DNA of 64,000 nt from Chitinophagaceae bacterium (GCA_014879565.1 JACSRW010000027.1:1-64000), one strand, 5' to 3'. Shown: positions 30,306 to 39,544, counted from the first letter of the stretch. A program made the numbers and translations. The notes: generated by a model from the letters alone, not told the origin.

Positions 30306-31349
30306 ATGCCAGAAGATCCGGTAAACCATATTGACTTTGAAGACCTCGGAAAAAAAGCCATCTCTGCTCCGCTGGTCAGCCACCTTTACACGGCCGATCC
30401 GTCGGCGCATGTTTTCAACGGCAGGCTCTACATCTATCCTTCGCATGATATTGACGCCGGCGACGCATTTGACGATCTGGGCAGTCATTTTGCGATGGAA
30501 GATTATCATGTACTGTCGCTGCAATCACCTGCGGATACAAAGGCTGCCGATCATGGAGTGGCCCTGCATGTAAAAGATATTCCCTGGGCGGAAAAGCAAC
30601 TCTGGGCACCCGATGCCGCTGAAAAAGACGGACAATATTTTCTTTACTTTCCGGCAAAAGACTACCAGGGAATTTTTCGCATAGGCGTTGCTGTCAGCCA
30701 CCGGCCGGAAGGCCCCTTTACACCCAGGCCCGGGGCTATGGCAAACAGTTTTTCCATTGATCCGGCCGTCTTTAAAGATGATGATGGTCAGTATTACATG
30801 TACTTCGGAGGTATCTGGGGCGGTCAGCTACAGCGCTGGCGAAACGGTCAGTTCAACGCCGGCCAGCCGGAAAGCCCATTTGCTTTTTTGCCGGAAAAAA
30901 ACGAGCCGGCTTTATGTCCGAAAGTTGCCAGACTGAGTGATAACATGCTGGAATTTGATGAAACCCCGCGAGACCTGCTGATACTGGATGAAAACGGCAA
31001 CCCGCTTTTACAGGGTGATACGGAAAGAAGATTCTTTGAAGCCAGCTGGATGCACAAATACCAGGGCACTTACTATTTTTCCTGGTCCACCGGCGACACC
31101 CATTACCTCTGTTATGCCACAGGAAATAATCCCTACGGGCCTTTCACGTACCAGGGCCGGATCCTGGATCCGGTTGTTGGCTGGACTACCCATCATTCCA
31201 TCTGTGAATGGGAAGGACAATGGTATCTCTTTTATCATGACGCAAGCCTTTCCAAAGGAGTCACTCATCTCCGCTGTGTGAAAATGGCTCCGCTTACGCA
31301 TGACGAAAATGGCCGTATTCAGCTCATTCAGCCCTATCATAAACTTTAA
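30306..31349 (+). CDS. GH43 beta-xylosidase/arabinofuranosidase, cytoplasmic
   Basis: Five-bladed propeller glycosidase of 347 residues. The three acidic residues expected for GH43 are visible: base D31 in YTADPSAHVF, D152 in SIDPAVFKDDDG and acid E245 in FFEASWMHK. There is no signal peptide, so it should act inside the cell. It follows the GPH symporter after 9 bp and precedes GH3 after 27 bp. This supports a route in which short oligosaccharides are imported intact and cleaved internally. Whether it releases xylose or arabinose is not decided by the sequence; the locus otherwise lacks arabinose-catabolic genes, so xylosidase is more likely. Confidence 0.93.
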   Translation: MPEDPVNHIDFEDLGKKAISAPLVSHLYTADPSAHVFNGRLYIYPSHDIDAGDAFDDLGSHFAMEDYHVLSLQSPADTKAADHGVALHVKDIPWAEKQLWAPDAAEKDGQYFLYFPAKDYQGIFRIGVAVSHRPEGPFTPRPGAMANSFSIDPAVFKDDDGQYYMYFGGIWGGQLQRWRNGQFNAGQPESPFAFLPEKNEPALCPKVARLSDNMLEFDETPRDLLILDENGNPLLQGDTERRFFEASWMHKYQGTYYFSWSTGDTHYLCYATGNNPYGPFTYQGRILDPVVGWTTHHSICEWEGQWYLFYHDASLSKGVTHLRCVKMAPLTHDENGRIQLIQPYHKL

Positions 31350-31376
31350 TTACTTTCCGGTACAGAATAAAAGACA

Positions 31377-33989
31377 ATGAAAATAAAACTCACCGCTTTT
31401 CTGCTCCTGCTCTGTTATTTTATTTCCGCACAGGATTATAAACAGTATCCCATGTGGAACCCCGGCCTTCCATTGGAAAAAAGAGTGGAAGATGTAATCA
31501 GCCGCCTCACGCTGGAAGAAAAAGTGGCCCAGATGCTGAATGCCACCCCGGCAGTACCCCGTCTGGGAATACTGGCTTACGACTGGTGGAATGAAGTGTT
31601 ACATGGTGTGGCCCGGACACCCTACAAGGTTACCTCTTATCCGCAGGCCATCGGGATGGCTGCTACCTGGGATACCAGTTCGCTTTTCCGGATGGCGGAT
31701 TACTCGGCACTGGAAGGAAGGGCTATCCATAATAAATCCATCGCATTGGGTAAAACCGGCGACCGTTATGTCGGATTAACATACTGGACGCCTAATATTA
31801 ATATTTTCCGTGATCCGCGATGGGGACGCGGACAGGAAACGTACGGCGAAGACCCGTTTCTCACTGCCATGCTGGGCAAAGCTTTTGTAAGAGGCCTGCA
31901 GGGAGAAGATCCCCGTTATCTTAAAGCTGCCGCCTGCGCCAAACATTTTGCTGTACACAGCGGCCCCGAACCCAGCCGGCATTCAGACAATTTTAATCCC
32001 AGCCCTTACGACCTCTGGGATACCTACCTGCCTGCTTTCCGGGAACTGGTGACCAAAGCACAGGTGGCCGGGGTGATGTGCGCCTATAATGCAGTGAATA
32101 CACAACCCTGCTGTGCCAACGATCAGCTGATGAATGAGATTCTGCGGAAACAATGGAATTTCACCGGGTATGTAACCAGCGACTGCTGGGCTATTGATGA
32201 TTTTTTCCGCTATCATAAAACCCATACAGACGCCACCAGTTCCGCTATTGATGCGGTACAGCACGGAACCGATGTGGAATGCGGCCGTACGGTATATCTC
32301 ACTTTACTGGGTGCCGTAAAATCCGGCCGGATCAGCGAGGAGCAACTGAATGTCTCACTCCGCCGTTTATTTACCATCCGCTTCCGGCTGGGTATGTTTG
32401 ACCCGCCGGCTATGGTAAAATATGCGCAAATAACCGATGAGGTTCTGGAAGCACCGGCGCATCAGTCCCATGCGCTTAAAATGGCACAGCAGTCCATTGT
32501 ACTGCTGAAAAACAAGCATCGTACACTTCCCTTATCCAAAAACCTGAAAAAAATTGTGGTGCTTGGCCCCAATGCTGATAATCCGATCGCATTGCTGGGT
32601 AACTATAACGGCGTACCCTCCCATGTCACCACCATTCTTGAAGGTATCCGGAATAAACTGGGACATACGACCGAATTAATCTATGAAAAAGCCATCAATT
32701 TCACCAATGACACCCTGTTTGTACCCATTCCCCGTGAATTCAGTTTCCGTTATGATGGAAAACCCGGCGTAAAAGCGGAATACTTCGATAATGAAAACCT
32801 GGAGGGAAAACCTTTCCTCATTCAAACAGAGAAAGAAATTAATCATTTCTGGCCGGAGGGAGAACCCCCTTTCCCCGGCAGACCCTGGACCCATTATTCC
32901 GCCCGCTATACAACTACCCTTCTGGCGGAAAAAGATGAAGTGCTGCACTTTGAAACTGAAGCCAATGACGGTTACCGTGTACGCATCAATGACAGCATCC
33001 TGGTGGACGCCTGGGAAAGAAACCGCTGGGGAAGCAAACACTTCAGTCTTTCTGTAAGGAAAGGAGAAACTTACACAATTGAAATGAGCTTCCGCCAGAG
33101 CGAGGGCGATGCCATGGTCAAACTGCAGGCCGGACATTATGTAAAAACAGATTTTGCAGCCCTTGCCGAACGGTTCAAAGATGCCGACGCCATCATTTTT
33201 GCCGGGGGCATTTCCCCGCAACTGGAAGGAGAAGAAATGCCCGTAACCGTCCCTGGTTTTAAAGGAGGCGACCGGACCAGTATTCTGCTTCCCGCCATCC
33301 AGACGGAACTGATGAAAGCCCTGAAAGCCACCGGAAAACCGGTCATCTTTGTAATGCTCACCGGGAGTGCACTTGCCATCCCCTGGGAAGATGAAAATAT
33401 CCCCGCGATTATGAATGCCTGGTATGGGGGACAAAGCGGCGGAACTGCCGTAGCTGATGTGTTGTTTGGCGATTATAATCCTGCAGGCAGACTGCCGGTT
33501 ACTTTTTATAAATCTGATAATGACCTCCCTGATTTCAGTGATTATTCTATGAAAGGCCGTACCTATCGCTATTTTGAAGGGAAAGCACTCTACCCCTTTG
33601 GTTACGGACTGAGTTTTACCCGCTTTCGTTATGCAGGATTAAAAACAACGCCGGTACTGAAGAAAGGAAAAAATCTCAGCCTTTCCTTTACCTTAACCAA
33701 TAGCGGCAGCCGGGATGGTGAAGAAGTTATTCAGTTGTATGTCTCACATAGTGCAGCCGTCACAAAACCACTGAAAGCGCTGAAAGCCTTCCGCCGGGTA
33801 CACCTGAAAAAAGGGGAAACCCGGGTATTTCATTTCACACTTACACCAGAAGATCTTTCGCTGGTGGATGATAACGGTAAAATGGTTCAGCCTGCTGGTA
33901 AACTGACAATCAGCATAGGCGGTGGACAACCGGGTACAGAACGGGAAACGGGCAGCAATATTATTAGCAAAACTATTTCGGTATTGTAA
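31377..33989 (+). CDS. GH3 beta-xylosidase with PA14 insert
   Basis: Exo-acting beta-glycosidase of 870 residues with a signal peptide ending near ISAQ (residue 19). The GH3 N-domain carries nucleophile D269 in GYVTSDCWAID, plus WTPNINIFRDPRWGRGQETY. The C-domain is interrupted at about residues 461-605 by a PA14-like segment (VKAEYFDNENL to LQAGHYV), and a fibronectin III-like domain ends the protein. Long GH3 enzymes of this layout in xylan loci are usually beta-xylosidases, so periplasmic release of xylose from oligosaccharides is the likely role. Beta-glucosidase activity cannot be excluded. Confidence 0.93.
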   Translation: MKIKLTAFLLLLCYFISAQDYKQYPMWNPGLPLEKRVEDVISRLTLEEKVAQMLNATPAVPRLGILAYDWWNEVLHGVARTPYKVTSYPQAIGMAATWDTSSLFRMADYSALEGRAIHNKSIALGKTGDRYVGLTYWTPNINIFRDPRWGRGQETYGEDPFLTAMLGKAFVRGLQGEDPRYLKAAACAKHFAVHSGPEPSRHSDNFNPSPYDLWDTYLPAFRELVTKAQVAGVMCAYNAVNTQPCCANDQLMNEILRKQWNFTGYVTSDCWAIDDFFRYHKTHTDATSSAIDAVQHGTDVECGRTVYLTLLGAVKSGRISEEQLNVSLRRLFTIRFRLGMFDPPAMVKYAQITDEVLEAPAHQSHALKMAQQSIVLLKNKHRTLPLSKNLKKIVVLGPNADNPIALLGNYNGVPSHVTTILEGIRNKLGHTTELIYEKAINFTNDTLFVPIPREFSFRYDGKPGVKAEYFDNENLEGKPFLIQTEKEINHFWPEGEPPFPGRPWTHYSARYTTTLLAEKDEVLHFETEANDGYRVRINDSILVDAWERNRWGSKHFSLSVRKGETYTIEMSFRQSEGDAMVKLQAGHYVKTDFAALAERFKDADAIIFAGGISPQLEGEEMPVTVPGFKGGDRTSILLPAIQTELMKALKATGKPVIFVMLTGSALAIPWEDENIPAIMNAWYGGQSGGTAVADVLFGDYNPAGRLPVTFYKSDNDLPDFSDYSMKGRTYRYFEGKALYPFGYGLSFTRFRYAGLKTTPVLKKGKNLSLSFTLTNSGSRDGEEVIQLYVSHSAAVTKPLKALKAFRRVHLKKGETRVFHFTLTPEDLSLVDDNGKMVQPAGKLTISIGGGQPGTERETGSNIISKTISVL

Positions 33990-33990
33990 C

Positions 33991-35910
33991 ATGAAAAAGT
34001 TACTTACAATAGCAGGGGGGCTGCTGCTTGTTTCGATCATGCAGGCACAGTTACGGCTGCCGGCTCTTGTCAGGGACAGTATGATCCTGCAACGGGACAC
34101 AAAAGTCTCTATTTGGGGTTCAACAGATGCGGGCCGTTCAGTTACTGTCCGCTTTAAGAATAAATTGTACAAAACAAAAGCGGATAACGCCGGCAACTGG
34201 CAGCTTTACCTTCCGCCCACCTCTGCCGGCGGCCCCTATGAAATGGAAATCCGTTCGGGCAACAGCATCCTGTTGAAAGATATTCTGTTCGGGGATGTTT
34301 GGTTCTGCTCCGGTCAAAGCAATATGGTACACCAGCTGGATATTCATGATGTACGCTACGCGAAGGATATCGCGGAAGCAGATTATCCGCAGATCAGGCA
34401 ATACTGGATTCCGACCCTGACCAATCTGGAAAGGCCTCAAACCAGCTTGCCTGAAGGATACTGGAAACCAGCTGTGGGAAAAGATATCCGTCCTTTTTCT
34501 GCCGTGGCCTGGTTTTTTACTAAAACAATCCATGAAAAATATAAGATACCCATAGGTATTATCAATGCCAGTGTGGGCGGCACACCCATAGAGGCCTGGA
34601 CCAGTGAAGAAGGGCTGATGGAATTCCCGGCACTGAAAGAGATCATTCAAAAAAACAGGGATACCGCCTTCCTGAAAACAATCAGCCAAACTGCACCCGA
34701 TGCGTCAAAACGGGAAGTAAAAGACGCAGGGCTTACTGGTGATATCAAATGGTATGAGCCTGCTTATACACCCGGGGACTGGCGGAATATCCATATCCCC
34801 GGTTACTGGGAAGACCAGGGACTGAAAGACCTGAACGGGGTGGTTTGGTACAGGAAAGAAATAGATATCCCAGAATCCTTCTGCGGAAAACCGGCCCGGA
34901 TATTCCTGGGCAGGATTGTAGACGCGGACGAACTGTATATAAACGGTGTACTGGCCGGCAGGACAACCTATCAGTATCCGCAACGCCGTTACCATTTGCC
35001 GTCCGGTTTGCTTAAGCCGGGAAAAAACCTGCTGGTGATCCGGGTGAGTAATTACAGCGGCAAAGGGGGATTTGTGCCGGATAAACCCTATTATCTTTTT
35101 GCGGGTAATGACACGCTTGCACTGGAAGGTAACTGGAAGTATAAAGTTGGGGATGTTTTTATGCCCAATACAGGAAATAGCGGTGGGTTTTCCAGGCAGT
35201 CACAGCCCACAGCCCTTTATAATGCCATGGTGGCACCGGTAACACGCTATACCCTAAAAGGCATCTGCTGGTACCAGGGCGAAAGTAATGCCGGCAAACC
35301 GGAAGAATACAAACAATTGCTGCCAGCCCTGATTCATGACTGGAGAAAAAAGTGGCAACTGGGAGAATTACCGTTTTTGTATGTACAATTGCCCGGATTC
35401 ATGGATTACAATTTCCTGCCTTCCGAAAGCAACTGGGCGCTGTTACGGGAGGCCCAGTCGGATGCACTGCGTGTTCCAAATACAGGTATGGCGGTGGCCC
35501 TTGATCTTGGAGAATGGAATGACATACACCCCGACAATAAAAAAGATGTGGGTGTAAGACTGGCACTGGCAGCTATGTACACTGCATACGGAGACTCCCT
35601 GGTGTATTCCGGGCCGGTACCTGATTCGGCATACAGAAATGGTCCGGATGTAATCCTGACTTTCCGGCATACAGGCAGCGGACTAACCACCACAGATGGT
35701 GAACCGCCTTCTGAATTTGCTGTTGCCGGAGCAGACAGGAAATTTTACTGGGCAAAAACCAGGACAGAGGGGAACCGGGTGATCCTCAGCTGCAAAGAAG
35801 TGCAGGAGCCTGTTTATATCCGCTATGCCTGGGCCGACAATCCGTTCAATCCGAATTTATGTAACCGGGAAGGCCTGCCGGCCTCCCCTTTCCGGATAAC
35901 TTTAAAGTAA
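33991..35910 (+). CDS. SGNH carbohydrate acetylesterase (sialate O-acetylesterase-like)
   Basis: Secreted esterase of 639 residues. The start at 33991 gives a clean signal peptide (MKKLLTIAGGLLLVSIMQAQ) one base after the GH3 stop; an in-frame upstream Met would overlap GH3 by 68 bp. The nucleophile is S110 in CSGQSNM and the late catalytic pair is D511/H513 in WNDIHPDN. A beta-sandwich like the sugar-binding domain of GH2 enzymes (about 246-353) interrupts the esterase fold. Family members are named sialate O-acetylesterase, but in this locus removal of acetyl groups from xylan is far more likely. Confidence 0.9.
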   Translation: MKKLLTIAGGLLLVSIMQAQLRLPALVRDSMILQRDTKVSIWGSTDAGRSVTVRFKNKLYKTKADNAGNWQLYLPPTSAGGPYEMEIRSGNSILLKDILFGDVWFCSGQSNMVHQLDIHDVRYAKDIAEADYPQIRQYWIPTLTNLERPQTSLPEGYWKPAVGKDIRPFSAVAWFFTKTIHEKYKIPIGIINASVGGTPIEAWTSEEGLMEFPALKEIIQKNRDTAFLKTISQTAPDASKREVKDAGLTGDIKWYEPAYTPGDWRNIHIPGYWEDQGLKDLNGVVWYRKEIDIPESFCGKPARIFLGRIVDADELYINGVLAGRTTYQYPQRRYHLPSGLLKPGKNLLVIRVSNYSGKGGFVPDKPYYLFAGNDTLALEGNWKYKVGDVFMPNTGNSGGFSRQSQPTALYNAMVAPVTRYTLKGICWYQGESNAGKPEEYKQLLPALIHDWRKKWQLGELPFLYVQLPGFMDYNFLPSESNWALLREAQSDALRVPNTGMAVALDLGEWNDIHPDNKKDVGVRLALAAMYTAYGDSLVYSGPVPDSAYRNGPDVILTFRHTGSGLTTTDGEPPSEFAVAGADRKFYWAKTRTEGNRVILSCKEVQEPVYIRYAWADNPFNPNLCNREGLPASPFRITLK

Positions 35911-35934
35911 AATCAGCGCTGAAAAATTACGATT

Positions 35935-36978
35935 ATGATTAAAGCAAAAGCTTATGCCGCACAGGACAAAAACAGTCCGCTGTCTGCCTGGGAATTTGAA
36001 AGAAGAGAACCCGGTCCGCAGGATGTGGTCGTGGATATCCTTTATTGCGGAGTTTGTCACAGTGACCTGCACCAGGTACGCGATGAATGGGGCGGCTCTC
36101 TTTATCCCATGGTACCCGGCCACGAAATCATCGGCAAAGTGATCCGTATAGGATCTTCTGTCACCAGATTTAAACCCGGTGATACTGCTGCAGTCGGGGT
36201 GATGGTGGACAGTTGCCGTACCTGTCCCAGTTGTCAGAAAAAAATGGAACAGTATTGTGAAGAAGGAATGACCGGCACCTATAACGGATATGAACGCGAT
36301 GGAAAAACGCTTACCCAGGGTGGTTATGCCTCCGTAATTGTTACGGATGAGCGCTGGGTATACCATGTATCGGATAAACTGGATCCTGCTGCAGCAGCGC
36401 CCCTGCTCTGTGCAGGTATCACCACGTATTCTCCCCTTCGTTTCGCCGGCGTGAAAAAAGGTACAAGGGTGGGCGTAATTGGTCTTGGGGGGCTGGGACA
36501 TATGGGTGTAAAATTCGCAGTTTCTTTCGGGGCAGAAGTCACCCTGATCAGTACTTCCCCCTCCAAACAAAAGGATGCGGAAAGACTCGGCGCGCACCGC
36601 TTCCTGCTCAGTACCGATAATGAGGCAATGCAGCAACACCGGGCCTATTTTGATGTGCTGCTGGACTGCATTTCCGCCAATCACGATTATGACAAATACC
36701 TGAGCCTGCTCGGCCTGGAAGGAAAGATGATGGTCGTGGGGCTACCCGCTGAAAAACCCTCGCTCAGTCCCTTTACCCTGATCAGCAACCGGAGAACACT
36801 CACCGGCTCAATGATCGGCGGAACGGCGGAGACACAGGAAATGCTCGATTATTGTGCGGAACACAATATCGTATCTGATGTGGAAGTGATCCCTGTGCAA
36901 CAAATCAATACAGCCTATGAAAGAATGCTGAAGAATGATGTTCGTTATCGTTTTGTCCTGGATATGAAAACCCTTTAA
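35935..36978 (+). CDS. Zinc-dependent alcohol dehydrogenase (YahK/CAD type)
   Basis: Medium-chain dehydrogenase/reductase of 347 residues, cytoplasmic. The catalytic zinc ligands C41 and H63 are in CGVCHSD and GHEIIG, the structural zinc uses C94, C97, C100 and C108, and the cofactor motif is GLGGLGHMG. The closest familiar group is the NADPH-dependent aldehyde reductases such as YahK and cinnamyl alcohol dehydrogenases. It lies between two glycan enzymes, with a 1-bp gap to GH43. It might reduce xylose or an aromatic aldehyde released from lignocellulose; neither role is shown by the sequence. Confidence 0.9.
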   Translation: MIKAKAYAAQDKNSPLSAWEFERREPGPQDVVVDILYCGVCHSDLHQVRDEWGGSLYPMVPGHEIIGKVIRIGSSVTRFKPGDTAAVGVMVDSCRTCPSCQKKMEQYCEEGMTGTYNGYERDGKTLTQGGYASVIVTDERWVYHVSDKLDPAAAAPLLCAGITTYSPLRFAGVKKGTRVGVIGLGGLGHMGVKFAVSFGAEVTLISTSPSKQKDAERLGAHRFLLSTDNEAMQQHRAYFDVLLDCISANHDYDKYLSLLGLEGKMMVVGLPAEKPSLSPFTLISNRRTLTGSMIGGTAETQEMLDYCAEHNIVSDVEVIPVQQINTAYERMLKNDVRYRFVLDMKTL

Positions 36979-36979
36979 T

Positions 36980-38653
36980 ATGAAAAAAATCAGCCTCGCC
37001 CTGTTTATCCTGCTCCGGACAATGACGGCCGGCAGCCAGTCCCCGTTTTATCACAACCCCATTCTGGCAGGCTTTTATCCCGATCCCAGTATCTGCAAAG
37101 TGGAAAATGATTACTATCTCATCAATTCCAGTTTTGCCTATTTCCCGGGCCTGCCGGTTTTTCACAGCCGGGACCTCGTGAACTGGAAACTGATAGGCCA
37201 TGCAATGAACAGGCCCTCCCAGATGAACCTGGAAGGGGCCGGTGTATCCCGGGGCTTATTTGCCCCGACGATCCGTTATCACAAGGGTACTTTTTATATT
37301 GTCTGTACCCTGATTGATCAAATCGGCAACTTTGTGATTACAGCCACTGATCCGGCAGGTCCCTGGTCTGATCCGGTTGCACTGAAGGAAGTGAATGGAA
37401 TAGACCCTTCCCTTTTTTTTGATGAAGACGACAGGGCCTGGCTCACCTTCAACAGTATCGCTCCTGATAACAAACCACTGTACGATGGCCACCGGACCAT
37501 CCGGATGGTTGAGTTTGACTGGAAAAACCTGAAAGTTATCGGGAAGGAAGAAATTCTTATAAATGGGGGTACTGATATACTTAAAAGACCCGTCTGGATT
37601 GAAGGTCCCCATCATTTTAAAAAAGACGGCTGGTATTTTCTATCCTGCGCGGAAGGTGGTACTGCCTACCAGCATTCCCAGGTTATTTTCCGCAGCCGCT
37701 CCCTGCATGGCCCCTATCACCCCTGGCACAAAAATCCGGTGCTGACACAACGCCATCTGAATCGTAACCGGCCCGATCCGGTTACGACCACGGGACACGC
37801 AGATCTTACCCAGGCACCGGATGGAAGCTGGTGGGCGGTTTTTCTGGGTTGCAGACCTTACCAGGGAGATTTCTTCAATACAGGAAGAGAAACTTTTCTA
37901 TTACCAGTAAAATGGGAAGACGGATGGCCGGTTATACTGGAAGGCACTGAACAGGTTGCCCTGAAAGCCCCGACACCTGCCGGCGCGCTGAAGGTTCCGG
38001 GGTTTTACAGCGGTAATTTTCTGTACCGGGATGATTTTAACGACCCGGCACCCGATCCGCGCTGGATTTTTCTCCGTACACCACTGGAAAAATGGCATAG
38101 TTTATCTGATAAGAAAGGCTGGCTGACGCTGCAGTTAAGGGAGGCCACTATTGAAGGAAAATCAAATCCGTCTTTTATGGCACAACGCCAGCAACACCTG
38201 ACGGGAGAAGCACAGACCCTGCTTTCATTCAAAGCGCAGTCAGAGAAAGAAAAAGCGGGTTTGCTGGTATTTCAGAACGAACGGCATTATTTTTTTCTCT
38301 GCCAGTCTCTCCGGTCCGGAAAACGGGTGGTAGAATTATACCAGGGACCCGGCAAAGACGGGAAAGAACCGGTTCTGCTTGGCTATGCCTTTCCCGAAGG
38401 AAAGAAACACAATCTGGAACTTAAAGTCAGTTTTGACAGTGCCCGTTATCATTTCTGGTACAGGGAAGAGTATACCGGGTGGAAAATCATTACAGATAAA
38501 CCGCAGGATGGTACGATGCTGAGTACGGCCACAGCCGGTGGTTTTGTGGGAACGGTAATCGGATTATATGCGGTCAGCCCCGATAAGGCAAAAAACAATA
38601 AGGCTTCATTTGATTATTTCCAATATATGGGAGATGACAGCGCCTACAAATAA
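36980..38653 (+). CDS. GH43 beta-xylosidase/arabinofuranosidase, secreted, with C-terminal beta-sandwich
   Basis: Exported glycosidase of 557 residues with a signal peptide (about 1-20). The catalytic propeller occupies about 23-330: base D35 in GFYPDPSIC, the pKa-modulating Asp in NGIDPSLFFDEDD and the acid Glu in WIEGPHHF. Residues from about 345 form the second beta-sandwich domain seen in XynB-type GH43 proteins. Specificity is probably xylosidase or arabinofuranosidase on xylan fragments in the periplasm. It ends the plus arm and its last 10 bases overlap the convergent small membrane gene. No clear terminator was seen after it. Confidence 0.93.
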   Translation: MKKISLALFILLRTMTAGSQSPFYHNPILAGFYPDPSICKVENDYYLINSSFAYFPGLPVFHSRDLVNWKLIGHAMNRPSQMNLEGAGVSRGLFAPTIRYHKGTFYIVCTLIDQIGNFVITATDPAGPWSDPVALKEVNGIDPSLFFDEDDRAWLTFNSIAPDNKPLYDGHRTIRMVEFDWKNLKVIGKEEILINGGTDILKRPVWIEGPHHFKKDGWYFLSCAEGGTAYQHSQVIFRSRSLHGPYHPWHKNPVLTQRHLNRNRPDPVTTTGHADLTQAPDGSWWAVFLGCRPYQGDFFNTGRETFLLPVKWEDGWPVILEGTEQVALKAPTPAGALKVPGFYSGNFLYRDDFNDPAPDPRWIFLRTPLEKWHSLSDKKGWLTLQLREATIEGKSNPSFMAQRQQHLTGEAQTLLSFKAQSEKEKAGLLVFQNERHYFFLCQSLRSGKRVVELYQGPGKDGKEPVLLGYAFPEGKKHNLELKVSFDSARYHFWYREEYTGWKIITDKPQDGTMLSTATAGGFVGTVIGLYAVSPDKAKNNKASFDYFQYMGDDSAYK

Positions 38654-38877
38654 TCCCGGCCGGCTTTCCAATTATCAATGATAAAACGGATAAAAAAGTA
38701 AAACATTACAATAAACGTAACGCCTACAATACCAAGCAGAACCTGTGTGTCAATCAGGGGTTTGCCGCCCTTGCGGACAAAAAGAAAAATCAGTTCGGTC
38801 ACCAGGAGGATAAACAATACCTGGACCATCCGGGGATAATTTTCCGAATTTTTTTTCATTACGTTGGTTTTTGGCAT
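38644..38877 (-). CDS. Small two-helix membrane protein, unknown function
   Basis: Predicted protein of 77 residues, not assigned to a family. It has two strongly hydrophobic segments (about 18-34, VQVLFILLVTELIFLFV, and 46-66, VLLGIVGVTFIVMFYFFIRF), separated by a short basic loop, and a charged C-terminus. The start could also be at the second Met (38859). It is convergent with the last GH43 gene and overlaps it by 10 bp. The gene is monocistronic. Coding is supported by the uninterrupted membrane-protein pattern only. Confidence 0.7.
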   Translation of the reverse strand: MPKTNVMKKNSENYPRMVQVLFILLVTELIFLFVRKGGKPLIDTQVLLGIVGVTFIVMFYFFIRFIIDNWKAGRDYL

Positions 38878-39005
38878 AATTGATCGCCACTATAGAAGCC
38901 TTCAGTCTGCAAAGGGTACAAAAGACGGGCGAAATACTGCAGCTTTAAATTAAATCAGTCTGAACGAATTGAAAAAAAATGTTGAGAAAATCACACAGGT
39001 ATTTT

Positions 39006-39039
39006 AAACAAAAAGCCTGCTCATAATTGATGAGCAGGC
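39006..39039 (-). terminator. Intrinsic terminator of tmRNA
   Basis: On the minus strand GCCTGCTCA pairs perfectly with TGAGCAGGC (39015-39039) around a 7-base loop, followed by TTTTTGTTT. It begins 6 bp beyond the 3' end of the tmRNA. Confidence 0.9.
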
Positions 39040-39045
39040 CGTAAG

Positions 39046-39413
39046 TGGAGGCGACCGGAATCGAACCGGTGTCCAAACATATTCTTCAAAAGCTTTCTAC
39101 ATGTTTATTTCCTTTTATATTGTCGGAGGCAAACTGGGAAGGAACAACCGATTTACCCCTTAGCTGGATAGTCTTAGGCAACCGGCACAGCCTGTGGTTG
39201 CAGCAACCTGTTTTGTTTTTGAGTCGGCGGCGGGGCGTGGTAACAGATCAACCGGCCCGGCGGCCCGAATGACTAACTAATCACTGATTAGGCAGCCATG
39301 GCATACTGAGTATTGCCATTTGTGTTTTTCGTATTCAGATTAAACTGCTAATTACGCAACGCAGTACATGCTTACACTTTCAAAGAGCTACGCTGTCAAA
39401 ACCAAACGCCCCC
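39046..39413 (-). ncRNA. ssrA: Transfer-messenger RNA (tmRNA)
   Basis: One-piece tmRNA of 368 nt that rescues stalled ribosomes and tags their products. The 5' end GGGGGCG pairs with the 3' end CGCCTCC, including a G3-U70 wobble, the alanine identity pair, and the discriminator is A. CCA is not encoded. The T-arm reads CCGGTTCGATTCCGG and the 5' domain has GGTTTTGACAGCGTAG. The tag frame (39288-39317) reads GNTQYAMAA followed by TAA, close to tags of related bacteria such as the GE..YALAA type. Promoter and terminator flank the gene closely. Confidence 0.95.
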
Positions 39414-39419
39414 TTCAGG

Positions 39420-39427
39420 GAAATGTA
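39420..39427 (-). promoter_or_regulatory. -7 element of the tmRNA promoter
   Basis: The minus-strand octamer TACATTTC differs by one base from the Bacteroidota -7 consensus TAnnTTTG and lies six bases before the first nucleotide of mature tmRNA. CTG lies about 21 bases further upstream in place of the -33 TTG. Confidence 0.55.
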
Positions 39428-39471
39428 AAAGTACCGTTTTTTACTGATCAGGATTGTTAAAAATGCCGCTC

Positions 39472-39511
39472 AGTTGAGGAGTTGAGATATTGAGGCGTTG
39501 AGGGAGGTTGA
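39472..39511. repeat. Degenerate heptameric spacer repeat (GTTGAGG-like)
   Basis: Between tmRNA and the MutS-like gene, imperfect copies of GTTGAGG run head to tail. The complementary strand reads CCTCAAC-like units, the same style as the spacer between rplU and rpmA. No coding frame or hairpin explains it. Confidence 0.5.
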
Positions 39512-39544
39512 ACGATACAGCACTGTTTTACTTAGTTTTACCCA

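Noticed and set aside
32676-33434. Minus-strand frame of 252 codons opposite the GH3 gene
   Set aside because: Lies wholly inside a clear GH3 enzyme on the other strand and shows no family pattern.
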